Below are positions 8,274 through 16,606 of a DNA stretch of 28,023 nt, piece by piece; the stretch's first letter is position 1; each line of letters opens with the position of its first letter. Source of the DNA: Pseudomonadota bacterium (GTDB lineage: Bacteria > Pseudomonadota > Alphaproteobacteria > Sphingomonadales > Sphingomonadaceae); NCBI GenBank assembly GCA_023413015.1, contig JAEZQR010000288.1:1-28023 (forward strand), written 5' to 3'. A program made the translations under genes and the position numbers. A model generated the notes under the pieces. That model had not been told where the DNA came from. It saw nothing but the letters and a program-made list of their open reading frames with translations, and searched no databases.

Positions 8274-8276
8274 GCG

Positions 8277-8292
8277 CGAACCAAGCGGTTCA
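8277..8292. terminator. Weak inverted repeat between convergent genes
   Basis: GAACC-AAGC-GGTTC (8278-8291) forms a 5-bp stem with a 4-nt loop in the 16-bp gap between the chemoreceptor and crotonase stops. There is no T-run. It could be a weak shared terminator. Confidence 0.25.
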
Positions 8293-9075
8293 CCGCCCTT
8301 TCCATTCCGGCTTTCGCTTCTGCGCGAATGCCAGTGGGCCTTCGACCACGTCCTCGCTCCGCAGCATCGCCGCGACCGCCGGATAGCGCATCTGGCATTC
8401 GTAGGCGGCACGTAGCGACGTCTCGTCGAAACCCTTCAGAACGGCCTGTTTCGACGCCCGGATCGACATCGGCGAGCAGGCAAGGATCGCATCGGCCCAG
8501 CGTCGCGCCGCCGCCAGCAGTTCGGTTGCCGGCACGACCTCGTTGACGAAGCCAAGTGCCTGGCCCTCCGTCGCACCGACATGTCGCCCGGTGAGGATCA
8601 TACCCATCGCCTGCTTCAGCCCGATGTGTCGTGGCAGGCGGTGCAGACCGCCGGCCAGCGCAGCCAGCCCGACCTTCGGTTCGGGCAAGGCGAAGGTGGC
8701 GCTATCGGCAGCGACGATGATGTCGCAGGCGAGCGCGATCTCGAACCCGCCGCCCATCGCGACGCCGTTCACCGCCGCGATTACGGGCTTGTCGAGATCC
8801 CAGCGCGAGGTGAGGCCAGCGAAGCCGGTATCCGGCACCGTGAGCCTATTACCCTCGGCCTGCCATCGCAGGTCGTTTCCGGCCGAGAAGGCGCGGTCGC
8901 CGGCGCCCGTCAGGATCGCTACCCAGAGGTCGGGATCGGCAGCAAAGTCGTCGAACACGCGTGCCAGTTCCTCGTTCGCTGGCGGGTGCAGCGCGTTCAT
9001 GCGGTCCGGCCGGTTGATCGTGACGATCAGCAGCCGCCCATCGCGCTCGACGGTGCAGAATTGATAGTCGGCCAT
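8290..9075 (-). CDS. Enoyl-CoA hydratase/isomerase (crotonase family), CaiD-like
   Basis: A 261-residue crotonase-fold enzyme acting on acyl-CoA thioesters in the cytoplasm. The oxyanion-hole segments FSAGNDLRW and NGVAMGGGFEIALACDI are present, as are both acidic residues of hydratases: Glu in GGGFE and Glu in FALPEPKVG. It should therefore be able to hydrate an enoyl-CoA. Overall resemblance is to carnitinyl-CoA dehydratase CaiD and short-chain enoyl-CoA hydratases; the exact substrate cannot be fixed. The ATG at 9075 has GGAGGAG about 6 nt upstream on the minus strand; the open frame continues further but has no better start. The gene is divergent from the E1 gene across 97 bp. Confidence 0.87.
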   Translation of the reverse strand: MADYQFCTVERDGRLLIVTINRPDRMNALHPPANEELARVFDDFAADPDLWVAILTGAGDRAFSAGNDLRWQAEGNRLTVPDTGFAGLTSRWDLDKPVIAAVNGVAMGGGFEIALACDIIVAADSATFALPEPKVGLAALAGGLHRLPRHIGLKQAMGMILTGRHVGATEGQALGFVNEVVPATELLAAARRWADAILACSPMSIRASKQAVLKGFDETSLRAAYECQMRYPAVAAMLRSEDVVEGPLAFAQKRKPEWKGR

Positions 9076-9132
9076 GCGTCCTCCTCCGTGTGATGCCGAA
9101 AGCAACACGCCCGGACCAGAGGCGCAACCTCC

Positions 9133-9146
9133 CCCTTCGACAAGCT
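9133..9146. repeat. Half copy of the sphingomonad palindrome
   Basis: CCCTTCGACAAGCT matches the first 14 bases of CCCTTCGACAAGCTCAGGG, the element related to the one at 601-619. The second half is lost (TCGCATG follows). It lies in the crotonase/E1 divergent gap, 27 bp before the E1 start. Confidence 0.4.
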
Positions 9147-9172
9147 TCGCATGAAAGAGTAGGGGAGCGCGC

Positions 9173-11515
9173 ATGAACAAGCAGGCCGCCAAACCCCTCG
9201 TTGACCCCGAGACCATCGCCGCCATCGAGGCGCTCGATACGCGCCTGCGCTGGCTGTCGGCGTGGACGATCCACAACGCCAATCACCTACGCGAAAGCCG
9301 CGATGGGCTGAAAGTCGGCGGCCACCAGGCGTCCTGCGCCTCAATGACGGCGATCATGGTGGCCCTCTATTTTGGGGCGCTGGGGCCGAACGACCGCGTG
9401 GCGGTCAAGCCGCACGCCGGGCCGTTGCTTCATGCCATCCATTACCTGCTGGGCAACCAGAACCTCGATCAACTCCAGCGTTTCCGCGGTTTTGGCGGCA
9501 TGCAGAGCTACCCCAGCCGCACTAAGGACAAGATTCCTGTCGACTTCTCGACCGGCTCAGTCGGCTTGGGCGTGGCGATCACCGCCTTTGCGTCGTTGGT
9601 GCAGGACTATCTCATCGCGCACGGCCAACTCGCGCCGTCGGAGGCCGGCCGCATGGTCGCGCTGATGGGCGACGCCGAGCTCGACGAGGGCAACATCTAT
9701 GAGTGCCTGATCGAGGGCTACAAGCACGATATCCGCAACTGCTGGTGGATCGTCGACTACAATCGGCAGAGCCTTGACGCGACCACCGCCGACCGCATGT
9801 TCCGGCGTTTCGACGATATCTTCGAAACCTGCGGCTGGCGCGTGCTGACACTGAAATACGGCAAGGCGCAGCGCGCCGCTTTCGCCCGGCCCGGTGGGCA
9901 AGCGCTCGAGCGCTGGATCGACAACTGTCCGAACGCCGACTACGCGGCGCTCACCTACCAGGGCGGCGCGGCATGGCGGGCGCGGCTGACCGCCGACATC
10001 GGCCAGGAGAAGGGCGTCGTCGACCTCCTAGCGAGCTATGACGACGAGGCGTTGGGCAAGCTGATGACCAACCTCGGCGGGCACTGCGTCGAGACGCTGC
10101 TCGAAGCCTTCGCGCAGGCGCAGGACGACAGACCGACGCTGTTCATCGCCTACACGATCAAAGGCTACGGTCTGCCGTTCGCCGGTCATAAGGACAACCA
10201 CGCTGGCCTGATGAACCCGGGCCAAATTGCCCAGCTCCGGGAGAGCCTCGGTATCATTGAAGGGCAGGAGTGGGCGCCTTATGCCGGGTTGGGTGACAAC
10301 GCCGCCGCGAGTCTCAAGGCGTTTGTCGACAGTTCGCCGCTCAAGCGCAAGGTCGCCAACCGCGGCTTCGACGCGGTGCCGGTGCCCGACCGGCTGTCAG
10401 TTCCTGATGGCACGGAGCAGTCGACGCAGGCGGCCTTCGGACGCATCCTGCTCGATCTCGCCAAGTCCGGCCATCCGCTCGCCGACCGGATCGTCACGAC
10501 CTCGCCCGACGTGACGGTTTCGACCAACCTCGGTGCGTTCGTGAACCAGCGCGGCCTGTTCCGTCGCCAGGATCTCGCCGACGTGTTCCAGCTCGCCAAG
10601 ATCCCGTCGGCCCAGAAGTGGGCGGGCGCGCCGGCCGGTCAGCACATCGAGCTGGGTATTGCCGAGCACAACCTGTTCCTGATGCTCGCCGCGCTCGGGC
10701 TGTCCGCGCCGCTGTTCGGTTCGCGGCTGCTGCCCATCGGCACCGTCTATGACCCATTCATCGCTCGCGGCCTCGATGCGCTGAACTATGGTTGCTACCA
10801 GGACGCGCGCTTCCTGCTCGTGGCCACGCCATCGGGGCTTACGCTCGGACCCGAAGGCGGCGCGCACCAGTCGATCAATACCCCGCTGATCGGCATGGGG
10901 CAGCCGAGCCTCACCTATTATGAGCCGGCGTTCGCCGATGAGCTGGCGGCGATCATGCGCCACGCCTTCGCGCATATGCAGGCACCTGATGGTGGCTCGG
11001 TCTACCTCCGCCTGTCGACGCGCAGCATCGCGCAGGTCGCGCGCGAGGATGGACGCTGGGAAGAAGGGGCGCTGAAGGGCGGCTACTGGCTGCGTCCGCC
11101 GGCGCCAGGCGCTGAGGCAGCGATCGTCTACGCTGGCGCGCTGGCGCCCGAGGCGCTGGCGGCGTGGGAAAGTCTCAAGGACGATGTGCCGGGGCTGGGG
11201 CTGCTGGCCATTACCTCGCCGGACCTGCTGCATCGCGGGTGGAGCGCAGCGCGCGCCGCCCGGTGGAAGGGCAGTGCGGGTGAGGGGAGCCATGTGGCCA
11301 AGCTGCTCGGCGCCCTAAGCCCGACTGCCGGACTGGTCACGGTGATCGATGGTTCACCGTCGGCGCTGTCGTGGCTCGGCGGCGTGCGCGGCCAGCGTGT
11401 GAGCCCGCTGGGGCTCGACCGTTTCGGTCAGACGGGCGATCTGCCTGACCTCTACCGCGAATATCGCTTGAACGCCGACGCCATCGTCGAAGCGGCTGCC
11501 GAGCTATTCCTCTAG
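9173..11515 (+). CDS. Homodimeric-type pyruvate/2-oxo-acid dehydrogenase E1 component
   Basis: A 780-residue thiamine-diphosphate enzyme of the AceE/MdeB type, in which all transketolase-like domains are in one chain. Collinear landmarks with AceE are GGHQASCAS near residue 43, the ThDP motif GDAELDE (about 165-171) ending near VDYNRQSLD, AYTIKGYG (about 325), the second catalytic domain with ELGIAEHNLF, and the C-terminal GLDRFGQTGDLP. The ThDP motif has GDA where AceE has GDG. The protein is about 100 residues shorter than E. coli AceE. It should decarboxylate pyruvate or 2-oxobutyrate, but no E2 or E3 gene is adjacent. AGGGGAG before the ATG supports the start. The 3' end overlaps convergent moaE by 12 bp. 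Confidence 0.85.
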   Translation: MNKQAAKPLVDPETIAAIEALDTRLRWLSAWTIHNANHLRESRDGLKVGGHQASCASMTAIMVALYFGALGPNDRVAVKPHAGPLLHAIHYLLGNQNLDQLQRFRGFGGMQSYPSRTKDKIPVDFSTGSVGLGVAITAFASLVQDYLIAHGQLAPSEAGRMVALMGDAELDEGNIYECLIEGYKHDIRNCWWIVDYNRQSLDATTADRMFRRFDDIFETCGWRVLTLKYGKAQRAAFARPGGQALERWIDNCPNADYAALTYQGGAAWRARLTADIGQEKGVVDLLASYDDEALGKLMTNLGGHCVETLLEAFAQAQDDRPTLFIAYTIKGYGLPFAGHKDNHAGLMNPGQIAQLRESLGIIEGQEWAPYAGLGDNAAASLKAFVDSSPLKRKVANRGFDAVPVPDRLSVPDGTEQSTQAAFGRILLDLAKSGHPLADRIVTTSPDVTVSTNLGAFVNQRGLFRRQDLADVFQLAKIPSAQKWAGAPAGQHIELGIAEHNLFLMLAALGLSAPLFGSRLLPIGTVYDPFIARGLDALNYGCYQDARFLLVATPSGLTLGPEGGAHQSINTPLIGMGQPSLTYYEPAFADELAAIMRHAFAHMQAPDGGSVYLRLSTRSIAQVAREDGRWEEGALKGGYWLRPPAPGAEAAIVYAGALAPEALAAWESLKDDVPGLGLLAITSPDLLHRGWSAARAARWKGSAGEGSHVAKLLGALSPTAGLVTVIDGSPSALSWLGGVRGQRVSPLGLDRFGQTGDLPDLYREYRLNADAIVEAAAELFL

Positions 11516-11950
11516 CCAGCGCTGGGCGGCGAGATCGTCGCTGCTCTTGGCCTCGACCCAGCGGCTCGTGCCGCTGGCCTCCTCGCGCTTCCAGAACGGC
11601 GCCTGCGTTTTGAGCCAGTCCATGAGGAAGGCACAGGCTTCGAACGCGGCGGCCCGGTGGGCCGAGGCGACGGCCACCAGCACAATCCGCTCCCCGACGG
11701 CGAGACGGCCATGGCGGTGGATCACGATGCCGGCATCAATCGGCCAGCGGACGGTGGCCTCATCGGCGATGGCCCTGATCTGCCGCTCCGCCATGCCCGG
11801 ATAATGTTCGAGCGTGAGGGCGTCTATGCCGTCGCCGCGGACGAGGCCGACGAAGCTCGCAACCGCCCCGATGTCGCCGCGCCCGACGTGGAGCCGCTCG
11901 ATCTCCGCACCGGGATCGAAATCCTCGGGCTGGATACGGACTTGGATCAT
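11504..11950 (-). CDS. moaE: Molybdopterin synthase large (catalytic) subunit
   Basis: A 148-residue cytoplasmic protein matching MoaE over its full length. Molybdopterin synthase (MoaD2-MoaE2) puts two sulfurs on precursor Z to make molybdopterin. The catalytic lysines are visible as K114 and K121 in LKTQAPFWKREE, matching K119/K126 of E. coli, and HRHGRL (about 78-83) is also typical. The ATG overlaps the moaD stop by 4 nt (positions 11947-11950), so moaD and moaE are translationally coupled at equal dose. The 3' end overlaps the convergent E1 gene by 12 bp. Confidence 0.95.
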   Translation of the reverse strand: MIQVRIQPEDFDPGAEIERLHVGRGDIGAVASFVGLVRGDGIDALTLEHYPGMAERQIRAIADEATVRWPIDAGIVIHRHGRLAVGERIVLVAVASAHRAAAFEACAFLMDWLKTQAPFWKREEASGTSRWVEAKSSDDLAAQRWLEE

Positions 11951-12201
11951 CCTCCGGTCACCGGCGGGAATATGGCGACTTCGTCACCCGGCCGAACGGG
12001 CGCATCGGTGCGCGCGAACGCCTGATTGATGGCAATCCGCAGCCGGGCGGGATCACTCAGCGCTGCGGCATAGGCGGCGTCGCGATCCCGCAGCCACTCC
12101 AGCAGCTGGTCGACCGTGCCGATGCCCGCCGGGAGGGCGATCCGCTCGCTGTCCTTGCCGATCCGCTCGCGAACCCAGGCGAAGTAGAGCAGCTCGATCA
12201 T
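11947..12201 (-). CDS. moaD: Molybdopterin synthase sulfur-carrier subunit
   Basis: An 84-residue ubiquitin-like (beta-grasp) protein ending in the essential Gly-Gly (FPPVTGG). The C-terminal Gly is adenylated by MoeB and thiocarboxylated before it donates sulfur to MoaE. The start MIELLYFAWVRE is typical. It overlaps pgsA upstream and moaE downstream by 4 nt each, so all three are on one transcript. moeB and the other moa genes are not in the window. Confidence 0.95.
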   Translation of the reverse strand: MIELLYFAWVRERIGKDSERIALPAGIGTVDQLLEWLRDRDAAYAAALSDPARLRIAINQAFARTDAPVRPGDEVAIFPPVTGG

Positions 12202-12758
12202 GCCATGTGCTTCAGGCCGATTCGCAGATAATCATAGCCGGTGACGAGCGTTAGCGCGGCGGCCGCCCACAGCGAGACGACGCCGACCTCCGGCGCCGGC
12301 AGGAACCATGGCAGCGCATCGCCCACACCGGCAAGGATCAGCGCGCCGAGCGACACCATCTGGAAGGTCGTCTTCCATTTCGCGAGCTTGCTCACCGGAA
12401 CCGAGACCTGGATGCCGGCGAGATATTCGCGCAGGCCCGAGACGGCGATCTCGCGCAACAGGATGATGATGGCGGCGATCACAGACAAGTCGCGGACCAC
12501 CTGATTCTCGATCAGCATGACGATGACGGCCGCCACCATGATCTTGTCAGCGATAGGATCGAGGAACTGGCCGAGCTTCGATACCGTGCCGTAGGAGCGG
12601 GCGAGATAGCCGTCGAAATAGTCGGTGATGCCGGCGATGCAGAACAGCGCAAAGGCGAGCGTATAGCCGAGCCAGCCCGCATTCCACATCAGTCCCACGA
12701 GAAGTGGCACCGCGAGGATTCGGCTCAAGGTCAGCACATTGGGGAGGCTGGACAGCAT
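12198..12758 (-). CDS. pgsA: CDP-diacylglycerol-glycerol-3-phosphate 3-phosphatidyltransferase
   Basis: A 186-residue integral membrane enzyme that makes phosphatidylglycerol phosphate, the committed step to phosphatidylglycerol and cardiolipin. The CDP-alcohol phosphatidyltransferase signature is complete: D46xxD49-G-xx-A-R-x8-G63xxxD67xxxD71. Several hydrophobic helices flank it. It is the first gene of the pgsA-moaD-moaE unit. The ATG has no good Shine-Dalgarno; instead an inverted repeat (12765-12779) lies 7 nt upstream of the start. The pairing with moaD/moaE downstream of uvrC is a familiar sphingomonad arrangement, here interrupted by other genes. Confidence 0.95.
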   Translation of the reverse strand: MLSSLPNVLTLSRILAVPLLVGLMWNAGWLGYTLAFALFCIAGITDYFDGYLARSYGTVSKLGQFLDPIADKIMVAAVIVMLIENQVVRDLSVIAAIIILLREIAVSGLREYLAGIQVSVPVSKLAKWKTTFQMVSLGALILAGVGDALPWFLPAPEVGVVSLWAAAALTLVTGYDYLRIGLKHMA

Positions 12759-12764
12759 GGCCGG

Positions 12765-12779
12765 ACGATAGGCTATCGT
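12765..12779. promoter_or_regulatory. Perfect inverted repeat beside the pgsA start
   Basis: ACGATA-GGC-TATCGT, with 6-bp arms and a 3-nt spacer, lies 7 nt upstream of the pgsA ATG and about 35 nt before the nitroreductase start. It could be an operator in this 55-bp divergent gap, or a hairpin that limits pgsA translation. The role is inference. Confidence 0.35.
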
Positions 12780-12813
12780 TTGCCGGGGCTCAACCGAAGC
12801 AGAGATTCAGGTG

Positions 12814-13485
12814 ATGGACGTCAGTGAAGCGATCGCTACGCGCAGGTCGGTACGCGGCTTTCTCGACAAGCCGGTCGACGGCGGGGTGATCCGGCGCGTG
12901 CTGGAGAAGGCGGCCCGCGCGCCCTCCGGCGGCAACCTGCAGCCTTGGCATATCTATGTGGTTGGCGGCGATGAGCTGAAGCGCCTCAAGGAGATCATGG
13001 CACGGCGCGTGTTCGAGGCGCCCAAGGGCGAAGAGACCGAATACGATATTTACCCCAAGGACCTTTGCGCCCCCTATACTGATCGGCGCTTTCAGGTCGG
13101 GGAGGAACTCTACGGCCACCTCGGAATCCCACGGGAGAACCGGGCGGCGAGACTGCAATGGTTCGCGCGCAACTTCATGTTCTTCGGCGCGCCCATCGCG
13201 CTGTTCTGCTACGTCAACCGCTGCATGGGGCCGCCGCAGTGGTCCGATCTCGGCATGTATCTGCAGAACGTGATGCTGCTGCTGCGTGAGGAAGGGCTCG
13301 ACAGCTGCCCGCAGGAATGCTGGGCGATCTACCCCAAGACGATCAGCGAGTTCCTAGGTACGCCGCCCGAGCTGATGCTGTTCACCGGCATGGCGATCGG
13401 CTGGAAGGACCCGGACGAACCGGCGAACCGCCTCGAAGCCAAGCGCGCGCCGCTCGAGGAGTTCGCCGAGTTTCGCGGCGTATGA
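12814..13485 (+). CDS. FMN-dependent nitroreductase family oxidoreductase
   Basis: A 223-residue NAD(P)H:FMN oxidoreductase of the nitroreductase superfamily. The FMN-binding N-terminus is clear (ATRRSVRGF then ARAPSGGNLQPWHIYVV), with a middle AAWDLG-like segment here as QWSDLGMYLQNVMLL and a C-terminal GMAIGW. Members reduce nitroaromatics, quinones or enones; the true substrate is unknown. A GTG at 12811 lies directly before the ATG at 12814 and either could be used; the only Shine-Dalgarno candidate is a weak AGAG at 12801. It is divergent from pgsA and converges on the MAPEG gene with only 4 bp between the stops. Confidence 0.88.
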   Translation: MDVSEAIATRRSVRGFLDKPVDGGVIRRVLEKAARAPSGGNLQPWHIYVVGGDELKRLKEIMARRVFEAPKGEETEYDIYPKDLCAPYTDRRFQVGEELYGHLGIPRENRAARLQWFARNFMFFGAPIALFCYVNRCMGPPQWSDLGMYLQNVMLLLREEGLDSCPQECWAIYPKTISEFLGTPPELMLFTGMAIGWKDPDEPANRLEAKRAPLEEFAEFRGV

Positions 13486-13489
13486 AAAG

Positions 13490-13885
13490 CTAGGCGACGT
13501 GCCGCCAGACCAGCGTGACGATCAGTCCGACCAGAACGAGCAATGAGAGCGCGCCCGAGAGCATGAAGCCGATCTCGCGCTTGCCGGCCTCGCGGGCGTA
13601 GCCTTCCACGTAGAGAATCCGGCCGAGGCTCCAGACGGCGCCGTAGATCGCGGCATAGCGATCGCCCCACAGCCAAGCGGCGATCGCGAGCAGCGGCAGG
13701 AATATGATGAGTTGCTCGACCGTGTTCTGATGCGCGCGGAAGACACGCTCGAAATCCGGATTGCCGTGAACCGCCGGGGCCGGCACCCCGAACCGGGCCC
13801 GCGCGCGCCCGACCTTGATCATCGCCCAGACATAGACGAGCAACGCCAGAAGCAACGACGTGATGGTCAGCGGATATGCAATCAT
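13490..13885 (-). CDS. MAPEG-family membrane protein
   Basis: A 131-residue integral membrane protein with four helices, of the MAPEG family (membrane-associated proteins in eicosanoid and glutathione metabolism). The diagnostic segment RAHQNTVEQLIIFLPLL (about 50-66) and GRILYVEGY (about 89-97) are present. Bacterial members are mostly uncharacterised, and some have glutathione transferase or peroxidase activity. It lies 23 bp after a glutathione S-transferase gene on the same strand, which supports a glutathione-linked role. AAGGGGGGA before the ATG is a strong ribosome binding site. Confidence 0.85.
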   Translation of the reverse strand: MIAYPLTITSLLLALLVYVWAMIKVGRARARFGVPAPAVHGNPDFERVFRAHQNTVEQLIIFLPLLAIAAWLWGDRYAAIYGAVWSLGRILYVEGYAREAGKREIGFMLSGALSLLVLVGLIVTLVWRHVA

Positions 13886-13908
13886 GATAGTCCCCCCCTT
13901 GGTGGTCG

Positions 13909-14604
13909 TCAGGTCTTCGAGCCGCCCGTCTCTACCATTTGGCGGGCAGCTTCGCTGAACTTCCTGGCAGCGTCTCCTACGTCACCCTTCATTCGCTCGC
14001 TCACGTCCTCGGGGACGGTGATGCCCTTTTGCACGGCGGGGCGAGTCGCAATGGTGCCGAGCCAGCGCCCGAGATGATCGAGTCCGTCGATGCTGACGCC
14101 CGACCAGCCATGCGTTCGCACCCAGCACCAGTTGGCGATGTCCGCGATCGAATAGTCTCCGGCGAGATATTCGTTGTCCGCCAGATGGTTGTCGAGGACG
14201 GTGAAGAGGCGGCGGCACTCGCCCTGATACCGGTCGATCGCCGGTTGGATCTTCTCCGGGAAGTAGCGGAAGAAGACATTGGCCTGTCCCATCATCGGAC
14301 CGATGCCGCCGACCTGGAACATCAGCCACTGCTCGACGCGACTCATTCCTCTGGGATCGCTCGGTATCAGCTGGCCGGTCTTGCGCGCGAGATAAAGCAG
14401 GATCGCACCGGACTCGAAGACCGCGAAGCCGTCGTCAACGATCGCCGGGATGCGGCCGTTGGGATTGATGGCGAGGAACCAAGGCTCCTTCTGTTCGCCT
14501 TTGTAGAGGTCGATTTTCCGCACCTCATAGGGCAGGCCCATCTCCTCGAGCGCGACCGAGACCTTGTAGCCATTGGGTGTGGCGGCGGTGTAGAGCGTGA
14601 GCAT
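13909..14604 (-). CDS. Glutathione S-transferase, Nu-class (YfcG/YghU-like)
   Basis: A 231-residue cytosolic GST. The thioredoxin-like N-terminal domain (1-80) has T9-P-N11-G at the same positions as E. coli YfcG, where Thr9 and Asn11 line the glutathione site. NPNGRIPAI and VFESGAILLYLA are the cis-Pro and glutathione gamma-glutamyl contacts. The C-terminal helical domain has GGIGPMMGQ and the N-capping motif DYSIADIANWCWV. Nu-class proteins act as disulfide-bond reductases or organic peroxide reductases rather than classical transferases. GAGGAG precedes the ATG. It lies 29 bp after uvrC and 23 bp before the MAPEG gene, so it may be co-transcribed with both. Confidence 0.9.
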   Translation of the reverse strand: MLTLYTAATPNGYKVSVALEEMGLPYEVRKIDLYKGEQKEPWFLAINPNGRIPAIVDDGFAVFESGAILLYLARKTGQLIPSDPRGMSRVEQWLMFQVGGIGPMMGQANVFFRYFPEKIQPAIDRYQGECRRLFTVLDNHLADNEYLAGDYSIADIANWCWVRTHGWSGVSIDGLDHLGRWLGTIATRPAVQKGITVPEDVSERMKGDVGDAARKFSEAARQMVETGGSKT

Positions 14605-14633
14605 CGGCGTCTCCTCAAGGTTCAGCCTAGCGC

Positions 14634-16556
14634 CTAGCCGCGCGGATGGAAGTGCTCGTAGATCGTGCGCGCCATGCCCTTCGAGATGCCGGGCGCCTTC
14701 TCGAGGTCTTCGAGACCCGCGCTCTTGACCGCCTTTCCTGTGCCGAAGTGCATCAGCAGCGCGCGTTTGCGCGCGGGACCGATGCCGGGGACGTCGTCCA
14801 GCGGACTGGAGACGAAGGCCTTCGCCCGCTTCTGGCGATGCGCGCCGATCGCGAAGCGGTGCGCTTCATCACGCAGGCGTTGCAGGTAAAAGAGCACCGG
14901 TGCGTTGGGCGGCAGCGTCAGTTCACGGCCGTTGGGCAGGTGGAAGATCTCGCGCCCCGCATTGCGGTCGGGCCCTTTGGCGACCCCGACCACCGGTATA
15001 TGGTGGACGCCGAGCTCACCCATCACCTCGAGCACGGCGTTCAATTGCCCGCGCCCGCCATCGATGAGCAGCAGGTCGGGCCATTCGCCGCTCGTGCGGT
15101 CCGGATCCTCGCGTTCGAGGCGGGCGAAACGCCGGCTGAGCATCGCGCGCATCATCGCGAAGTCATCGCCCGGCGTGATCGCCTCGTCCTTCATGTTGAA
15201 CTTGCGGTAGGCGCTCTTGCGGAAGCCTTCCGGCCCCGCGACGATCATGGCGCCGAGCGCGTTCGTGCCCATGATGTGTGAGTTGTCGTAGACCTCAATG
15301 CGCTGCGGCGGTTCGGGCAGGTCGAACAGGTCGGCAAGCTCGCGCAGCAGCTTGATCTGCGTCGTCGACTCGGCGAGGCGCCGTTCGAGCGCTTCGACAG
15401 CGTTGCGCTTGGCCTGCTCGACGAGCCGGCGCGGGTTGCCGCGCTGCGGCGCCTTGATCGCGACGCGATGCCCGGCCCGTTCCGACAGCGCATCGGCAAG
15501 CAACTCGGCTTCAGGCGGCATCCGATCGAGCAGCAGCTGCCGCGGGACCGGCATCTCCTCGTAGAATTGCGAGAGGAAAGCGAAGAGAACCTCTTCCTCG
15601 CTCATTTCGGCGACATGGCCGGGGAAGAAGGCGCGGTGCCCCCAATTCTGGCCGCCCCGGATGAAGAAGGCCTGGATGCAGACATGGCCGTCGAGTGCGG
15701 CAACGGCGATCACGTCCGCGTCGGCGGCATCCGACGCGTTGATCGCCTGCGCATTCTGGATGAAGGTCAGCGCCCTCAGTCGGTCGCGATAGACGGCGGC
15801 GAGCTCGAAATCGAGATCGACGGCTGCCTTCTCCATTGCGCCGGCGAGCTTGCGTTGCACCTCCTGGCTCTTACCCGAGAGGAAGCCCTTCGCGTCCTCG
15901 ACAAGCTCGGCATAGTCGGTCTCGCTTACCCGCCCGACACATGGCGCCGAGCAGCGGCGGATCTGATGCAGCAGGCAGGGACGCGAGCGGTTGGCGAAAA
16001 AGCTATCCGTGCACGATCTTAGCAGAAACACCTTCTGCATTGCATTCAACGTGCGGTTGACGGCACCGGCGCTCGCGAACGGGCCGTAGAAGGTGCCTTT
16101 GCCGACACGCTGGCCGCGATGCTTCGAGATGCGGGGGAAGGGGTGGTCCTCGCGCAGGAAGATGAATGGGAAGCTCTTGTCATCGCGCAGCAGCACGTTG
16201 AACGCAGGGCGAAAGCGCTTGATGAGTTGTGCTTCGAGCAGCAGCGCCTCGGCCTCCGTCGCGGTCGTGACGATCGTCATCGACCGGGTGAGCGACACCA
16301 TGCGCTGCAGGCGGCGGGGCAGGCGATTGACCTGCGTGTAGTTGGCGACCCTGTTCTTGAGGCTCTTCGCCTTTCCGACATAGAGCGGCTCGCCGCTCGC
16401 ATCGAGCATGCGATAGACACCCGGCCGTGCCGGCAGCGTTTTCAATACATTGCGGATCGCGGCGACACCCACCTCGATGTCGGGCTTGTCGCGCCCGCGC
16501 ACCGAATAGGTCGCCTGCTCCTCGGAAAATCTATCTGTGAAAGTGGGTTCGCTCAT
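14634..16556 (-). CDS. uvrC: UvrABC excinuclease subunit C
   Basis: A 640-residue nucleotide-excision-repair nuclease that makes both cuts around a UvrB-bound lesion. Domains in order are a GIY-YIG nuclease (about 40-120, GVYRMLDASGEPLYVGKAKS), a Cys-rich segment (PCLLHQIRRCSAPC), the UvrB-interacting UVR motif (about 220-255), an RNase-H-like nuclease (DNSHIMGTNALGAM and LLIDGGRGQLNAV), and a C-terminal helix-hairpin-helix pair (DVPGIGPARKRALLMHFG). Length is normal for the family. The start is uncertain: ATG 16556 has GAGG only 3 nt away, and an in-frame GTG at 16565 has no Shine-Dalgarno. The gene diverges from the folB pair across a gap with DnaA-box-like sites. Confidence 0.97.
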   Translation of the reverse strand: MSEPTFTDRFSEEQATYSVRGRDKPDIEVGVAAIRNVLKTLPARPGVYRMLDASGEPLYVGKAKSLKNRVANYTQVNRLPRRLQRMVSLTRSMTIVTTATEAEALLLEAQLIKRFRPAFNVLLRDDKSFPFIFLREDHPFPRISKHRGQRVGKGTFYGPFASAGAVNRTLNAMQKVFLLRSCTDSFFANRSRPCLLHQIRRCSAPCVGRVSETDYAELVEDAKGFLSGKSQEVQRKLAGAMEKAAVDLDFELAAVYRDRLRALTFIQNAQAINASDAADADVIAVAALDGHVCIQAFFIRGGQNWGHRAFFPGHVAEMSEEEVLFAFLSQFYEEMPVPRQLLLDRMPPEAELLADALSERAGHRVAIKAPQRGNPRRLVEQAKRNAVEALERRLAESTTQIKLLRELADLFDLPEPPQRIEVYDNSHIMGTNALGAMIVAGPEGFRKSAYRKFNMKDEAITPGDDFAMMRAMLSRRFARLEREDPDRTSGEWPDLLLIDGGRGQLNAVLEVMGELGVHHIPVVGVAKGPDRNAGREIFHLPNGRELTLPPNAPVLFYLQRLRDEAHRFAIGAHRQKRAKAFVSSPLDDVPGIGPARKRALLMHFGTGKAVKSAGLEDLEKAPGISKGMARTIYEHFHPRG

Positions 16557-16606
16557 TCGCCTCACAGTTAAGACTCGGCGAAGCAGGCCACAAGCGACGT
16601 GGTGAC

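Noticed and set aside
7422..8411. 329-codon open frame on the minus strand
   Set aside because: It lies antisense to the chemoreceptor, whose frame has clear family motifs.
10397..11293. 298-codon open frame on the minus strand
   Set aside because: It is antisense to the E1 gene, with no recognisable domain.
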